NCBI RefSeq assembly: GCF_042433895.1
Contig: NZ_JBHLUA010000012.1
Coordinates: 186,001-250,000, forward strand
DNA length: 64,000 bases
Direction of reading: 5' to 3'
DNA from: Mesonia maritima
GTDB taxonomy: Bacteria > Bacteroidota > Bacteroidia > Flavobacteriales > Flavobacteriaceae
Below the pieces are notes generated by a model. The model saw nothing but the letters and a program-made list of their open reading frames with translations. It was not told the DNA's origin and did not search any database. Shown here piece after piece: positions 8,540-17,366 of this stretch. The position numbers and the translations under genes were made by a program. Within the stretch, counting starts at the first letter, position 1. Each line of letters starts with the position of its first letter.

Positions 8540-8578
8540 GAAATGTTTGTAAAATAAAGTTGAATAGTTTGCTTTGTT

Positions 8579-9787
8579 CTAAAAATAACCCAAAGCCGAA
8601 AGAATACTTTTTAGTCCTAAGCCGATGGAAATTAAAATTACGATCCCGCTAATTAAATTCAGCCAAAAATTATTTACGTGATTTTTCAGCAGGTTTTTAT
8701 CGTTAACAATCCACACGAGAAAAAGTGCAATAATTGGTAATAATAAACCATTGGCGACTTGAGAAAATAAAATAATAGAAGTCGGTTTGTAGCCTAAAGA
8801 AGAAAAAAATACGCCTAACAATAAAATAGGAATCCACACTAAACGTAATTTTTTACTTTTTAAATCTTGTTTCCAACCTAAAATTTCAGCAGTTGCATAA
8901 GAAGCAGCAAGTGGCGCGGTAATTGCTGAAGAAACTCCTGCAGCTAAAAATCCGAATGCTATAAAATACGAAGACCAATTTCCTAAAAGTGGTTCAAGCT
9001 GTAAAGCCAAATCATTAATATCGGTGATATTTTTCGCTTGACCTTCAAACGCAATTGCAGAAACTATCAAAATCGCCATCGTAATTATTCCGCCTAAAAG
9101 AATAGAAAGAATTGTGTCTAAACGTGCGAACGCAAGTGATTTTCTGTCTTTCCATTTTTCTTTTGCAGTTGAAGCGTGTAAAAATAAATTATACGGAACG
9201 ACAGTTGTTCCAATAATCCCTACAACCAACAACGCGGTATCTTCACTTAATGAGGGAATAAATAAACCTTTAAATACTTGCTGAAAATCAGGTTTCAATA
9301 AAATTGCAGTGATTAAAAAGACGATTCCCATAATACTCACTAAAACGAGAATCGCTTTTTCAATCAATTTATATTTTCCGCTAAATAATAAGAGAAATGC
9401 TACACTGGCAACAATTAAAACTAGCGGATTAATAGTTGAAGAAAAAAAATTAGGAAAACCTAAAACCGCTCCTGTAATATTACCAGCTTCATAAGCCGCA
9501 TTTCCAATTACAATAGCAGAAATAACCAAAAGAATAACCGGAATTCTCCAAAAAGAATGCTGTGTTTTTTTCCGAAGCGCGTCGCCAACTCCCAAGTTTG
9601 CAACAACGCCCAAACGAACCGACATTTCTTGTAAAAAAATTGTCGCAATAATCGAAAATAAAACTGCCCAAAGTAGCGTATAACCAGTAGCGGCTCCCGT
9701 AATGGAAGCCGTTGTTACTGTTCCCGGACCTATAAAAGCTGCTGCTACTAAAATTCCCGGTCCTAATTCTTTTAATTTCCTGAACAT
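8579..9787 (-). CDS. Nramp-family transporter homologue with non-canonical metal site
   Basis: The 402-residue product is a polytopic membrane protein with the Nramp layout of about 11 helices. TM1 carries GPGT (residues 20-23) where Mn/Fe Nramps have DPGN. The TM6 region reads VVPYN (196-200) where they have MPHN. Thus the Asp, Asn and Met that bind transition metals, and the TM6 His, are all replaced. TM3 carries GNAAYEAGN. Automatic annotation would call it a Mn2+/Fe2+ symporter, but the substrate is likely different. Its start is 2 bases after the aminopeptidase P stop, so the two are co-transcribed. Confidence 0.88.
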   Translation of the reverse strand: MFRKLKELGPGILVAAAFIGPGTVTTASITGAATGYTLLWAVLFSIIATIFLQEMSVRLGVVANLGVGDALRKKTQHSFWRIPVILLVISAIVIGNAAYEAGNITGAVLGFPNFFSSTINPLVLIVASVAFLLLFSGKYKLIEKAILVLVSIMGIVFLITAILLKPDFQQVFKGLFIPSLSEDTALLVVGIIGTTVVPYNLFLHASTAKEKWKDRKSLAFARLDTILSILLGGIITMAILIVSAIAFEGQAKNITDINDLALQLEPLLGNWSSYFIAFGFLAAGVSSAITAPLAASYATAEILGWKQDLKSKKLRLVWIPILLLGVFFSSLGYKPTSIILFSQVANGLLLPIIALFLVWIVNDKNLLKNHVNNFWLNLISGIVILISIGLGLKSILSALGYF

Positions 9788-9789
9788 TT

Positions 9790-11082
9790 TTAGCTGTTCA
9801 TCAGATCTTCAATTTCATCAGCTTCAATAGGAATATTGCGCATTAAATTAAAAGGTTCACCTTTTTCTTGAATTACCACATCATCTTCTAAACGAATTCC
9901 GAAACCTTCATCAGGAAGATAAACTCCGGGTTCTACAGTGAAAACCATATTCGCTTTCATTGGTTCGTGTAATAACCCGTAATCATGGGTATCTAAACCA
10001 ATATTATGCGAAGTTCCGTGCATAAAATATTTCTTATATGCCGGCCAATCTGGATCTTCATTTTTTACATCCGCTTTATCTAAAATACCTAATTCGATAA
10101 ATGCTGCAGTTGCCATTTTACCTACTTCTTTATGATATTCTTCCCACATTGTTCCGGGAACCAACATTTTTGTAGCTTCGTTTTTAATAGCGTTGATCTT
10201 GCTGTAAACTTCCTTTTGACGTTTTGTAAATTTTCCTGAAACCGGAATTGTACGTGACATATCACTTGAATAATTCGCATATTCTGCTCCAACATCTAAT
10301 AAAATTAATTCGCCTTCTTTACACTGCATTTTATTTTCGATATAATGCAACACATTCGCATTTTGACCGGAAGCTACAATTGGCGTGTATGAAAATCCGC
10401 GAGAACGATTTCTTAAAAATTCATGCATAAATTCTGCTTCAATTTCATATTCCCAAACGCCGGGTTTTACAAAATCGAGCACTCTTCGAAATCCTTTTTC
10501 AGTAATATTACAAGCTTGTTGCATTACTTCTAATTCTATTGGATCTTTTACCGAACGTAAGCGTTGTAAAATAGGATTACTTTTTGCTACCGAATGTGCA
10601 GGATAGCTTTCTTTTAACCATTTATTGAAACGCGCTTCTCGTGTTTCGGTTTCTACATTAGCGCGGTAATGCTCGTTGGTGTTAATATAAACGGTTTCAC
10701 TTTGCGCCATAAGTTCGTGGAAGATTTTATGAAAATCTTTTAGCCAATAAACCGTTTTAACGCCAGAAGTTTCGTAAGCTTTTTCTTTGGTTAATTTTTC
10801 ACCTTCCCAAACAGCGATATGTTCGTTTGTTTCAGTTAAAAATAAAATTTCACGATGCTTTTCTTTTGGTGCGTCGGGAAATAAAACCAAAATACTTTCT
10901 TCTTGATCTACGCCGCTTAAATAATAAATATTTCGGTCTTGCTGAAAGGGAATTGTACTATCTGCACCAATAGGATAAACATCATTAGAGTTAAAAACCG
11001 CTACACTATTAGGTCGCATTTGCGCCATAAAGTTTTTTCGGTTTTTTATAAATAAATTGGAATCTATAGGTGTATATCTCAT
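9790..11082 (-). CDS. pepP: Aminopeptidase P family (Xaa-Pro aminopeptidase, M24B)
   Basis: The protein is 430 residues, with an N-terminal creatinase-like domain (about 1-165) and a pita-bread catalytic domain. The metal ligands are visible: Asp in LLDVGAEYANYSSD (two Asp), His in HGTSHNIGLDTHD, Glu in TVEPGVY and Glu in GIRLEDD. Family members release N-terminal residues that precede proline. No signal peptide is seen, so it is cytoplasmic. It leads a minus-strand operon with an Nramp-like transporter gene and a hydrolase gene. Confidence 0.94.
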   Translation of the reverse strand: MRYTPIDSNLFIKNRKNFMAQMRPNSVAVFNSNDVYPIGADSTIPFQQDRNIYYLSGVDQEESILVLFPDAPKEKHREILFLTETNEHIAVWEGEKLTKEKAYETSGVKTVYWLKDFHKIFHELMAQSETVYINTNEHYRANVETETREARFNKWLKESYPAHSVAKSNPILQRLRSVKDPIELEVMQQACNITEKGFRRVLDFVKPGVWEYEIEAEFMHEFLRNRSRGFSYTPIVASGQNANVLHYIENKMQCKEGELILLDVGAEYANYSSDMSRTIPVSGKFTKRQKEVYSKINAIKNEATKMLVPGTMWEEYHKEVGKMATAAFIELGILDKADVKNEDPDWPAYKKYFMHGTSHNIGLDTHDYGLLHEPMKANMVFTVEPGVYLPDEGFGIRLEDDVVIQEKGEPFNLMRNIPIEADEIEDLMNS

Positions 11083-11220
11083 AATTACGTGTTATTATTT
11101 TTTCAAAAATAGGAATTTGAGTTTGAACGTCTCGTTTTTCACTTCGTAAATCTTTACTAAAGTAAAATGAAATTGCTTGCTTAAACTTATTCTAAATAAT
11201 TCCTAAACACTGTGGAAAGT

Positions 11221-11251
11221 TTGTGAATAACTATTTTGAAGTGTATTTTTG
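11221..11251 (+). promoter_or_regulatory. Promoter of the sdhCAB operon
   Basis: A -33 TTG at 11221-11223 and a -7 TATTTTTG at 11244-11251 are separated by 20 bases, matching the Bacteroidetes layout. The sdhC ATG lies 30 bases downstream. Confidence 0.7.
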
Positions 11252-11281
11252 TTGAGAATTTCTATAAAATAATCAAAACCA

Positions 11282-11950
11282 ATGGGTGGATTAATACAAT
11301 CTTCAACAGCGAAGAAATTTGCGATGGCGCTTTCTGGCCTTTTTCTAGTCCTTTTTTTAGCACAACATTTTACAATTAACTTAACCTCGGTAATTAGTCC
11401 GGAGATTTTTAATGAGTTATCCCATTTTATGGGAACTAACTTTTTTGTTCAGGCACTTTTACAGCCGGTCTTAATTTTTGGAGTGGTTTTTCACTTCATT
11501 ATGGGTTTTGTGTTAGAAATTAAAAACAGAAATGCGCGTGATATCGGTTACATAAAATTTAAAGGAAGTGCAAACTCTAGTTGGATGTCTAGAAATATGA
11601 TCTGGTCTGGATTAGTAGTATTAGCTTTTTTAGCATTGCACTTTTACGATTTTTGGGTACCCGAATTAATTCATAAATATGTTGAAAGTTCTCCGGTAGA
11701 ACCAGATGTCTCTAGATATTATGATGATTTAGTGATGAAATTTCAAAGTCCAATAAGAACAGGATTATACGTGATTGCATTTATTTTCCTAATGCTTCAC
11801 TTACTCCACGGGTTTTCTTCATCATTTCAATCTATTGGTTGGAACAACAAATACTCAAAAGGTTTACGAAGATTTACGGTTGCATATTCAATTATCATTC
11901 CACTAGGATTTATTTTTATAGCGCTTTTTCACTATATTAATAACTTATAA
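11282..11950 (+). CDS. sdhC: Succinate dehydrogenase cytochrome b subunit (fused membrane anchor)
   Basis: This 222-residue membrane protein has five predicted helices and several histidines placed for two hemes (AQHFTINL, VVFHFIMGF, LALHFYDFW, HLLHGFSS). It is the single-chain, type B membrane anchor that passes electrons between SdhB and menaquinone. It is followed after 12 bases by sdhA and then sdhB, the usual Bacteroidetes order. A good promoter lies 30 bases upstream. Confidence 0.95.
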   Translation: MGGLIQSSTAKKFAMALSGLFLVLFLAQHFTINLTSVISPEIFNELSHFMGTNFFVQALLQPVLIFGVVFHFIMGFVLEIKNRNARDIGYIKFKGSANSSWMSRNMIWSGLVVLAFLALHFYDFWVPELIHKYVESSPVEPDVSRYYDDLVMKFQSPIRTGLYVIAFIFLMLHLLHGFSSSFQSIGWNNKYSKGLRRFTVAYSIIIPLGFIFIALFHYINNL

Positions 11951-11962
11951 TACGTACGATTT

Positions 11963-13966
11963 ATGTCAGTTTTAGATTCAAAAATACCAGAAGGACCACT
12001 TGACCAAAAGTGGAAAAATCATAAAAATAATATTAACCTGGTTAATCCGGCAAACAAGCGTAATATAGATGTTATTGTAGTGGGAACAGGCTTAGCAGGA
12101 GGAAGTGCAGCAGCAACCTTAGCTGAGTTAGGTTACAACGTAAAAACATTTTGCTATCAAGATTCGCCAAGACGTGCTCACTCTATCGCAGCTCAAGGTG
12201 GAATAAACGCTTCAAAAAATTACCAAGGTGACGGTGATTCAGATTACCGATTATTTTATGATACTGTAAAAGGTGGCGATTACCGCTCTCGTGAAGCAAA
12301 CGTTTATCGACTTGCTGAAGTTTCTGGAAATATTATTGACCAATGTGTAGCGCAAGGAGTTCCTTTTGCCCGAGAATATGGCGGGTATTTAGATAACCGT
12401 TCATTTGGTGGTGTGTTAGTTTCGCGTACTTTTTACGCAAAAGGACAAACCGGACAACAATTATTATTAGGAGCTTATTCTGCGATGAACCGCCAAATCA
12501 ATCGCGGTAAAATTCAATCGTTCAACCGTCACGAAATGATGGATTTAGTGTTGGTTGATGGAAAAGCAAGAGGAATTATCGCTCGAAATATGGTAACCGG
12601 AGAGATTGAACGTCATTCTGCTCACGCAGTAGTTTTGGCTTCTGGTGGTTATGGAAACGTATTTTTCCTTTCTACAAATGCAATGGGAAGTAACGTAATG
12701 GCAGCTTGGCGAGCGCACCGTAGAGGAGCATATTTTGCCAATCCTTGTTATACGCAAATTCACCCGACTTGTATTCCGGTTTCAGGCGATCATCAATCAA
12801 AATTAACCTTGATGTCAGAATCGCTTCGTAATGACGGAAGAATTTGGGTACCGAAGAAAAAAGAAGATGCAATTGCTATTCGAGAAGGAAAGAAAAAACC
12901 TACCGAATTATCTGAAGAAGAACGCGATTATTATTTAGAGCGCAGATATCCTGCCTTTGGTAACTTGGTACCACGTGACGTTGCTTCAAGAGCAGCAAAA
13001 GAACGTTGCGATGCAGGTTTTGGAGTAAATAAAACTGGGGAAGCCGTATTCTTAGATTTTGCAAGTGCAATAAAACGTTACGGAAAAGAAAAAGCTTTTA
13101 CTGCAGGTCATAAAAACCCTTCAGAAGAAGAAATTATAAAATTAGGAAAAGAAGCGGTTGCGGCGAAATACGGAAACCTTTTTGATATGTATCAAAAAAT
13201 TGTCGATCAAAATCCGTATGAAACGCCAATGATGATTTACCCTGCAGTTCATTACACGATGGGCGGCCTTTGGGTAGATTATAATTTACAAACCACTATT
13301 CCGGGTTGTTACGCGGCTGGAGAAGCTAACTTCTCTGATCACGGTGCTAACCGATTAGGAGCTTCAGCCTTAATGCAAGGTTTAGCCGATGGGTATTTTG
13401 TTTTACCATATACGATTGGTGATTATTTATCTAACGATATTAGAACCGGAAAAATTTCTACAGAAACACCAGAATTTGACGAAGCTGAAAAAGCGGTAAA
13501 AGATAAAATTAATCGCTTAATGAACGCTGGCGGTCAACATTCTGTTGATTATTACCATAAGAAACTTGGTAAAATTATGTGGAATAAATGCGGAATGGCT
13601 AGAAATGCAAAAGGTTTAGAAGAAGCATTAGACGAAATAAAAGAATTACGCGAAGATTTTTGGAAGAATGTAAAAGTTCCGGGAACCGAAAATTCTAAAA
13701 ACGCTGAGCTAGAAAAAGCAGGTCGCGTTGCAGATTTCTTAGAGTTAGGAGAACTTTTTGCAAAAGATGCTTTACATAGAAACGAATCTTGTGGAGGTCA
13801 CTTTAGAGAAGAATACCAAACCGAAGAAGGAGAAGCCTTACGTGATGATGAAAATTATAAATACGTAGCAGCGTGGGAATACACCGGTAATCCTCGAGAT
13901 TCAAAATTACATAAAGAAGACTTGATCTTCGATAATATAGAATTAAAAACAAGAAGTTATAAATAA
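11963..13966 (+). CDS. sdhA: Succinate dehydrogenase/fumarate reductase flavoprotein subunit
   Basis: The protein is 667 residues. An N-terminal FAD-binding loop GTGLAGGSAAATLAELGY (about residues 42-60) and AHSIAAQGGINA, where the His that carries covalent FAD is expected, are present. HYTMGGLWVD and GANRLGASALMQGLADG match the capping and catalytic regions. SdhA oxidises succinate to fumarate in the citric acid cycle, on the cytoplasmic side of the inner membrane. The length and the partner genes point to a type B (menaquinone-linked) complex. Confidence 0.97.
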   Translation: MSVLDSKIPEGPLDQKWKNHKNNINLVNPANKRNIDVIVVGTGLAGGSAAATLAELGYNVKTFCYQDSPRRAHSIAAQGGINASKNYQGDGDSDYRLFYDTVKGGDYRSREANVYRLAEVSGNIIDQCVAQGVPFAREYGGYLDNRSFGGVLVSRTFYAKGQTGQQLLLGAYSAMNRQINRGKIQSFNRHEMMDLVLVDGKARGIIARNMVTGEIERHSAHAVVLASGGYGNVFFLSTNAMGSNVMAAWRAHRRGAYFANPCYTQIHPTCIPVSGDHQSKLTLMSESLRNDGRIWVPKKKEDAIAIREGKKKPTELSEEERDYYLERRYPAFGNLVPRDVASRAAKERCDAGFGVNKTGEAVFLDFASAIKRYGKEKAFTAGHKNPSEEEIIKLGKEAVAAKYGNLFDMYQKIVDQNPYETPMMIYPAVHYTMGGLWVDYNLQTTIPGCYAAGEANFSDHGANRLGASALMQGLADGYFVLPYTIGDYLSNDIRTGKISTETPEFDEAEKAVKDKINRLMNAGGQHSVDYYHKKLGKIMWNKCGMARNAKGLEEALDEIKELREDFWKNVKVPGTENSKNAELEKAGRVADFLELGELFAKDALHRNESCGGHFREEYQTEEGEALRDDENYKYVAAWEYTGNPRDSKLHKEDLIFDNIELKTRSYK

Positions 13967-13974
13967 TTTGAATA

Positions 13975-13995
13975 TTGAAAGTTTTATGCTTTCAA
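13975..13995 (+). repeat. Small hairpin between sdhA and sdhB
   Basis: TTGAAAG and CTTTCAA pair around a 7-base loop in the 54-base gap before the sdhB ATG. There is no T run, so it is not a terminator; it may stabilise or set the level of the sdhB part of the transcript. Chance cannot be excluded. Confidence 0.35.
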
Positions 13996-14020
13996 ATTGT
14001 CAAATCTTCAACTACAAAAT

Positions 14021-14767
14021 ATGAAGTTAACATTAAAAATATGGCGGCAGGAAAATGCCAATGCTAAAGGAAAAATGGTTGACTACCAGATTGATGGAAT
14101 AGAAGGCGATATGTCTTTTTTAGAAATGCTAGATGTACTCAATGAAGATTTGGTAGCTAAAGGAGAAGATACCATTCAGTTTGATCACGATTGTCGTGAA
14201 GGAATTTGTGGTTCTTGTTCGCTACAGATTAATGGAGAACCACACGGTCCCGATAAATTAATCGCTACTTGTCAATTGCACATGCGTTCATTTAACGATG
14301 GTGATACTATTTATATTGAACCTTTTCGAGCAAAAGCCTTTCCGGTAGTAAAAGATTTAATTGTAGATCGTTCTGCTTTCGATAGAATTCAGCAAGCGGG
14401 TGGTTATGTTTCTGTAAATACTTCAGGAAATACAATTGATGCGAATACACTTCCGGTAAACAAACACGATGCTGATGATTCTTTTAATGCAGCAACTTGT
14501 ATTGGTTGTGGAGCTTGTGTAGCAGCGTGTAAAAACGCGAGTGCAATGTTATTTACTTCAGCAAAAGTTTCTCAATATGCATTACTTCCACAAGGAAAAG
14601 TTGAAGCAACAGAACGTGTGAAAGCGATGGTTCGCCAAATGGATGCAGAAGGTTTTGGAAATTGTAGTAATACTGGAGCTTGTGAAATTGAATGTCCTAA
14701 AGGAATTTCATTAGAAAATATTGCACGAATGAATCGTGAATATTTAAAAGCTTCTACTAAAGGATAG
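14021..14767 (+). CDS. sdhB: Succinate dehydrogenase iron-sulfur subunit
   Basis: I start at the ATG at 14021 (MKLTLKIWRQ, 248 residues); a TTG 24 bases upstream could extend the frame but has nothing to support it. Cysteine sets for three clusters are visible: DCREGICGSC for the 2Fe-2S centre, CIGCGACVAACKN and CSNTGACEIECPKG for the 4Fe-4S and 3Fe-4S centres. SdhB links the flavin in SdhA to the hemes in SdhC. It is the last gene of the operon; a strong terminator follows at 14787. Confidence 0.96.
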   Translation: MKLTLKIWRQENANAKGKMVDYQIDGIEGDMSFLEMLDVLNEDLVAKGEDTIQFDHDCREGICGSCSLQINGEPHGPDKLIATCQLHMRSFNDGDTIYIEPFRAKAFPVVKDLIVDRSAFDRIQQAGGYVSVNTSGNTIDANTLPVNKHDADDSFNAATCIGCGACVAACKNASAMLFTSAKVSQYALLPQGKVEATERVKAMVRQMDAEGFGNCSNTGACEIECPKGISLENIARMNREYLKASTKG

Positions 14768-14786
14768 CTTTTAAAAAATTATTTCT

Positions 14787-14828
14787 AAAAATCCCAAATT
14801 CTTTTTGAGTTTGGGATTTTTTGTTTTT
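14787..14828 (+). terminator. Intrinsic terminator of sdhCAB
   Basis: AAAAATCCCAAA and TTTGGGATTTTT form a perfect 12-base stem around an 11-base loop and are followed by further T residues. It ends 24 bases before the start chosen for the next gene. Confidence 0.9.
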
Positions 14829-14852
14829 AACTTCCACAGAAATGCGAAAAAT

Positions 14853-15998
14853 ATGAATTATCCAGCGTCTAAACTTCCCAATTTAGGAACTACTATATTT
14901 ACAAAAATGAGCAAAATGGCACAAGATTATAACGCCATTAATCTCTCGCAAGGTTTTCCTGACTTTTCACCTGATAATCATTTATTAGAATTAGCTTACA
15001 AAGCGATGACTTCCAATAAAAATCAATATGCGCCCTTAGCAGGTTTACCGAGTTTACGAGAAACATTGTGTGCTAAATTGAAAAAGGCTTATAATTCAAG
15101 TTATAATCCTGAAAACGAAATCACTATTACCGCAGGAGCTACACAAGCTTTGTTTACCGCAATTTCAGCTTTTATAAAAAAAGATGATGAAGTTATTGTT
15201 TTTAAACCTGCATATGATTGTTATGAACCAGCAATTGAACTTTATGGTGGAAAGCCGGTTCTTATTCAAATGAAAGCGCCTGAATATAAAATTGATTGGA
15301 AAGAAGTTACTGAAAAAGTAACTGAAAAAACCAAAATGATTATCATAAATACGCCACACAACCCAAGCGGAACTATTTTGAAAAAAGATGATCTTCAGCA
15401 ACTTGAAAAAATTACCCGAAATACGAATATTTTAGTATTAAGCGATGAAGTTTATGAGCATATCATTTTTGATAACGAAGCTCATCAAAGCGTTGCTCGT
15501 TTTCCTGAATTGCAAAAACGTTCGCTAATTACGTATTCTTTTGGAAAAACCTTCCACGTTACCGGTTGGAAGTTGGGCTATTGCGTAGCGCCAAAAGAAT
15601 TAATGAAAGAATTTCAGAAAGTTCACCAATACAATGTTTTTTGTGTGAATCACCCAATGCAATTTGCTTTAAACGAATATTTACAAAAAGAAAATAATTA
15701 TTTGAATTTACCTGAATTTTATCAGCATAAGCGAGATTATTTTCTATCATTAATTAAAGATTCTCGTTTTAGCTTTACGCCTTCAAAAGGAACTTATTTT
15801 CAAACAGCATCTTATAAAAATATCACCGATAAACAAGATACAGATTTCGCTATCGAATTAATTAAAGAAAAGCAGCTAGCTACCATTCCCGTTTCTGTTT
15901 TTAATAAAAATCAGCAAGATGATAAAATGCTTCGATTTTGTTTTGCCAAGAAAGAAGAAACCTTAAAAAAAGCTGCAGAGATTATAAATTCTATATAA
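14853..15998 (+). CDS. Pyridoxal-phosphate aminotransferase, methionine aminotransferase type
   Basis: The ATG at 14853 (MNYPASKLPNLG) gives 381 residues; a longer frame from 14805 would run through the sdh terminator and is rejected. The fold-type I class I/II aminotransferase motifs are there: a PLP lysine in SFGKTFHVTGWKLGY, NTPHNPSGT, and SDEVYEHIIFD. The opening segment with NLSQGFPDF is shared with the YbdL-type methionine/glutamine aminotransferases. Likely reaction: transamination of methionine or aromatic amino acids with a 2-oxo acid. Exact substrate not provable here. Confidence 0.88.
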   Translation: MNYPASKLPNLGTTIFTKMSKMAQDYNAINLSQGFPDFSPDNHLLELAYKAMTSNKNQYAPLAGLPSLRETLCAKLKKAYNSSYNPENEITITAGATQALFTAISAFIKKDDEVIVFKPAYDCYEPAIELYGGKPVLIQMKAPEYKIDWKEVTEKVTEKTKMIIINTPHNPSGTILKKDDLQQLEKITRNTNILVLSDEVYEHIIFDNEAHQSVARFPELQKRSLITYSFGKTFHVTGWKLGYCVAPKELMKEFQKVHQYNVFCVNHPMQFALNEYLQKENNYLNLPEFYQHKRDYFLSLIKDSRFSFTPSKGTYFQTASYKNITDKQDTDFAIELIKEKQLATIPVSVFNKNQQDDKMLRFCFAKKEETLKKAAEIINSI

Positions 15999-16007
15999 AA
16001 TCTTAAA

Positions 16008-16042
16008 TTGCTGTAAAGTGAGCCTCAACTTTTATAACTTTG
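16008..16042 (+). promoter_or_regulatory. Promoter of hflX
   Basis: TAACTTTG at 16035-16042 is an exact -7 match, with a TTG at 16008-16010 giving a 24-base spacer, slightly long. The hflX ATG follows 19 bases after the -7 element. Confidence 0.55.
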
Positions 16043-16061
16043 AGATGATTAAGTTGAACCT

Positions 16062-17294
16062 ATGATAGAAAAGGAAAATATAGTTTACGAACGCTCTGTG
16101 TTAATCGGAGTGGTTACCCAATACCAAGATGAAGAAAAATCTAAAGAATATTTAGATGAACTGGAGTTTTTAACCTATACTGCTGGTGGAGAGGTCATAA
16201 AGAGATTCTCTCAAAAACTCGATACACCCAATCCTAAAACATTTATCGGAACCGGTAAAATGGAAGAGGTTCTAAATTTCATTAAAGACAATGACATTGA
16301 TACGGCTGTTTTTGATGACGAATTAAGTCCGGCACAACAAAAAAATATCGAGCGCATTTTAAAATGCAAGGTTGTAGATAGAACATATCTTATTCTAGAT
16401 ATTTTTGCGCAACGCGCTAAAACGAGTTATGCGAGTACACAAGTGGAACTCGCGCAATATGAATATTTATTGCCCCGTTTAGCCGGTTTATGGACTCACC
16501 TTGAAAGGCAACGTGGAGGAATTGGAATGCGCGGACCGGGAGAAACAGAAATTGAAACTGACCGACGAATTGTTCGCGATAAAATCACTTTACTCAAGAA
16601 AAAACTGAAAACCATTGACAAACAAATGGAAGTTCAGCGTGGAAATCGAGGTCAATTAGTTCGTGTTGCCTTAGTAGGTTACACCAATGTTGGAAAATCT
16701 ACCTTGATGAACGTGATTAGTAAAAGTGAGGTTTTTGCTGAAAATAAATTATTCGCAACACTAGATACAACCGTTCGAAAAGTAGTTATTAGAAACTTAC
16801 CGTTGTTGCTTACCGACACCGTTGGTTTTATTAGAAAACTTCCTACACAATTGGTAGAATCTTTTAAATCCACTTTAGATGAAGTTAGAGAATCAGATTT
16901 GTTGCTTCACGTAGTAGATATTTCACATCCTAATTTTGAAGATCATATTGCGTCTGTGAATCAAATTTTAGATGAAATTGAAGGTGGCGACAAACCAACT
17001 TTAATGGTTTTTAATAAAATCGACGCCTATAAACCTGAAAAAATTGAGGAAGATGATCTAGTAACTGAAAAAACTACAGCTCATAACACTTTAAAAGAGT
17101 GGAAACAAACTTGGATGAATAGACTGGGAGATGATGTTTTGTTTATTTCAGCAATTAATAAAGAGAATATGGAAGATTTCAGAAAAAAGGTTTACGAAGC
17201 TGTTCGAAAAATTCATATTACTCGCTTTCCATATAATAATTTTTTATACCCAGATTATGATAAATATACAGGAGAATTAAAAGATGAAGATTAA
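16062..17294 (+). CDS. hflX: GTPase HflX
   Basis: The 410-residue protein has the HflX N-terminal domain with TFIGTGKMEEV, the glycine-rich linker around RGGIGMRGPGETEIETDRR, and a TRAFAC GTPase domain with GYTNVGKST (P-loop), DTVGFIRKLP (switch II) and NKID. HflX binds the 50S/70S ribosome and rescues or splits stalled ribosomes, notably under heat stress. It has its own promoter and a perfect terminator downstream. Confidence 0.96.
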   Translation: MIEKENIVYERSVLIGVVTQYQDEEKSKEYLDELEFLTYTAGGEVIKRFSQKLDTPNPKTFIGTGKMEEVLNFIKDNDIDTAVFDDELSPAQQKNIERILKCKVVDRTYLILDIFAQRAKTSYASTQVELAQYEYLLPRLAGLWTHLERQRGGIGMRGPGETEIETDRRIVRDKITLLKKKLKTIDKQMEVQRGNRGQLVRVALVGYTNVGKSTLMNVISKSEVFAENKLFATLDTTVRKVVIRNLPLLLTDTVGFIRKLPTQLVESFKSTLDEVRESDLLLHVVDISHPNFEDHIASVNQILDEIEGGDKPTLMVFNKIDAYKPEKIEEDDLVTEKTTAHNTLKEWKQTWMNRLGDDVLFISAINKENMEDFRKKVYEAVRKIHITRFPYNNFLYPDYDKYTGELKDED

Positions 17295-17307
17295 TTTTTA
17301 CTTGTAT

Positions 17308-17341
17308 AAAAAAAGCCACTTCAATTGAAGTGGCTTTTTTT
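17308..17341. terminator. Intrinsic terminator after hflX
   Basis: AAAAAAGCCACTTCA and TGAAGTGGCTTTTTT form a perfect inverted repeat with T and A runs at the two ends. It sits between the convergent hflX and the DUF5689 lipoprotein gene and can serve both. Confidence 0.92.
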
Positions 17342-17366
17342 ATTTATACCTCCCTTTTCCTTTTAT

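Noticed and set aside
14805..14852. N-terminal extension of the aminotransferase
   Set aside because: It overlaps the sdh terminator stem; the Met at 14853 matches the family start.
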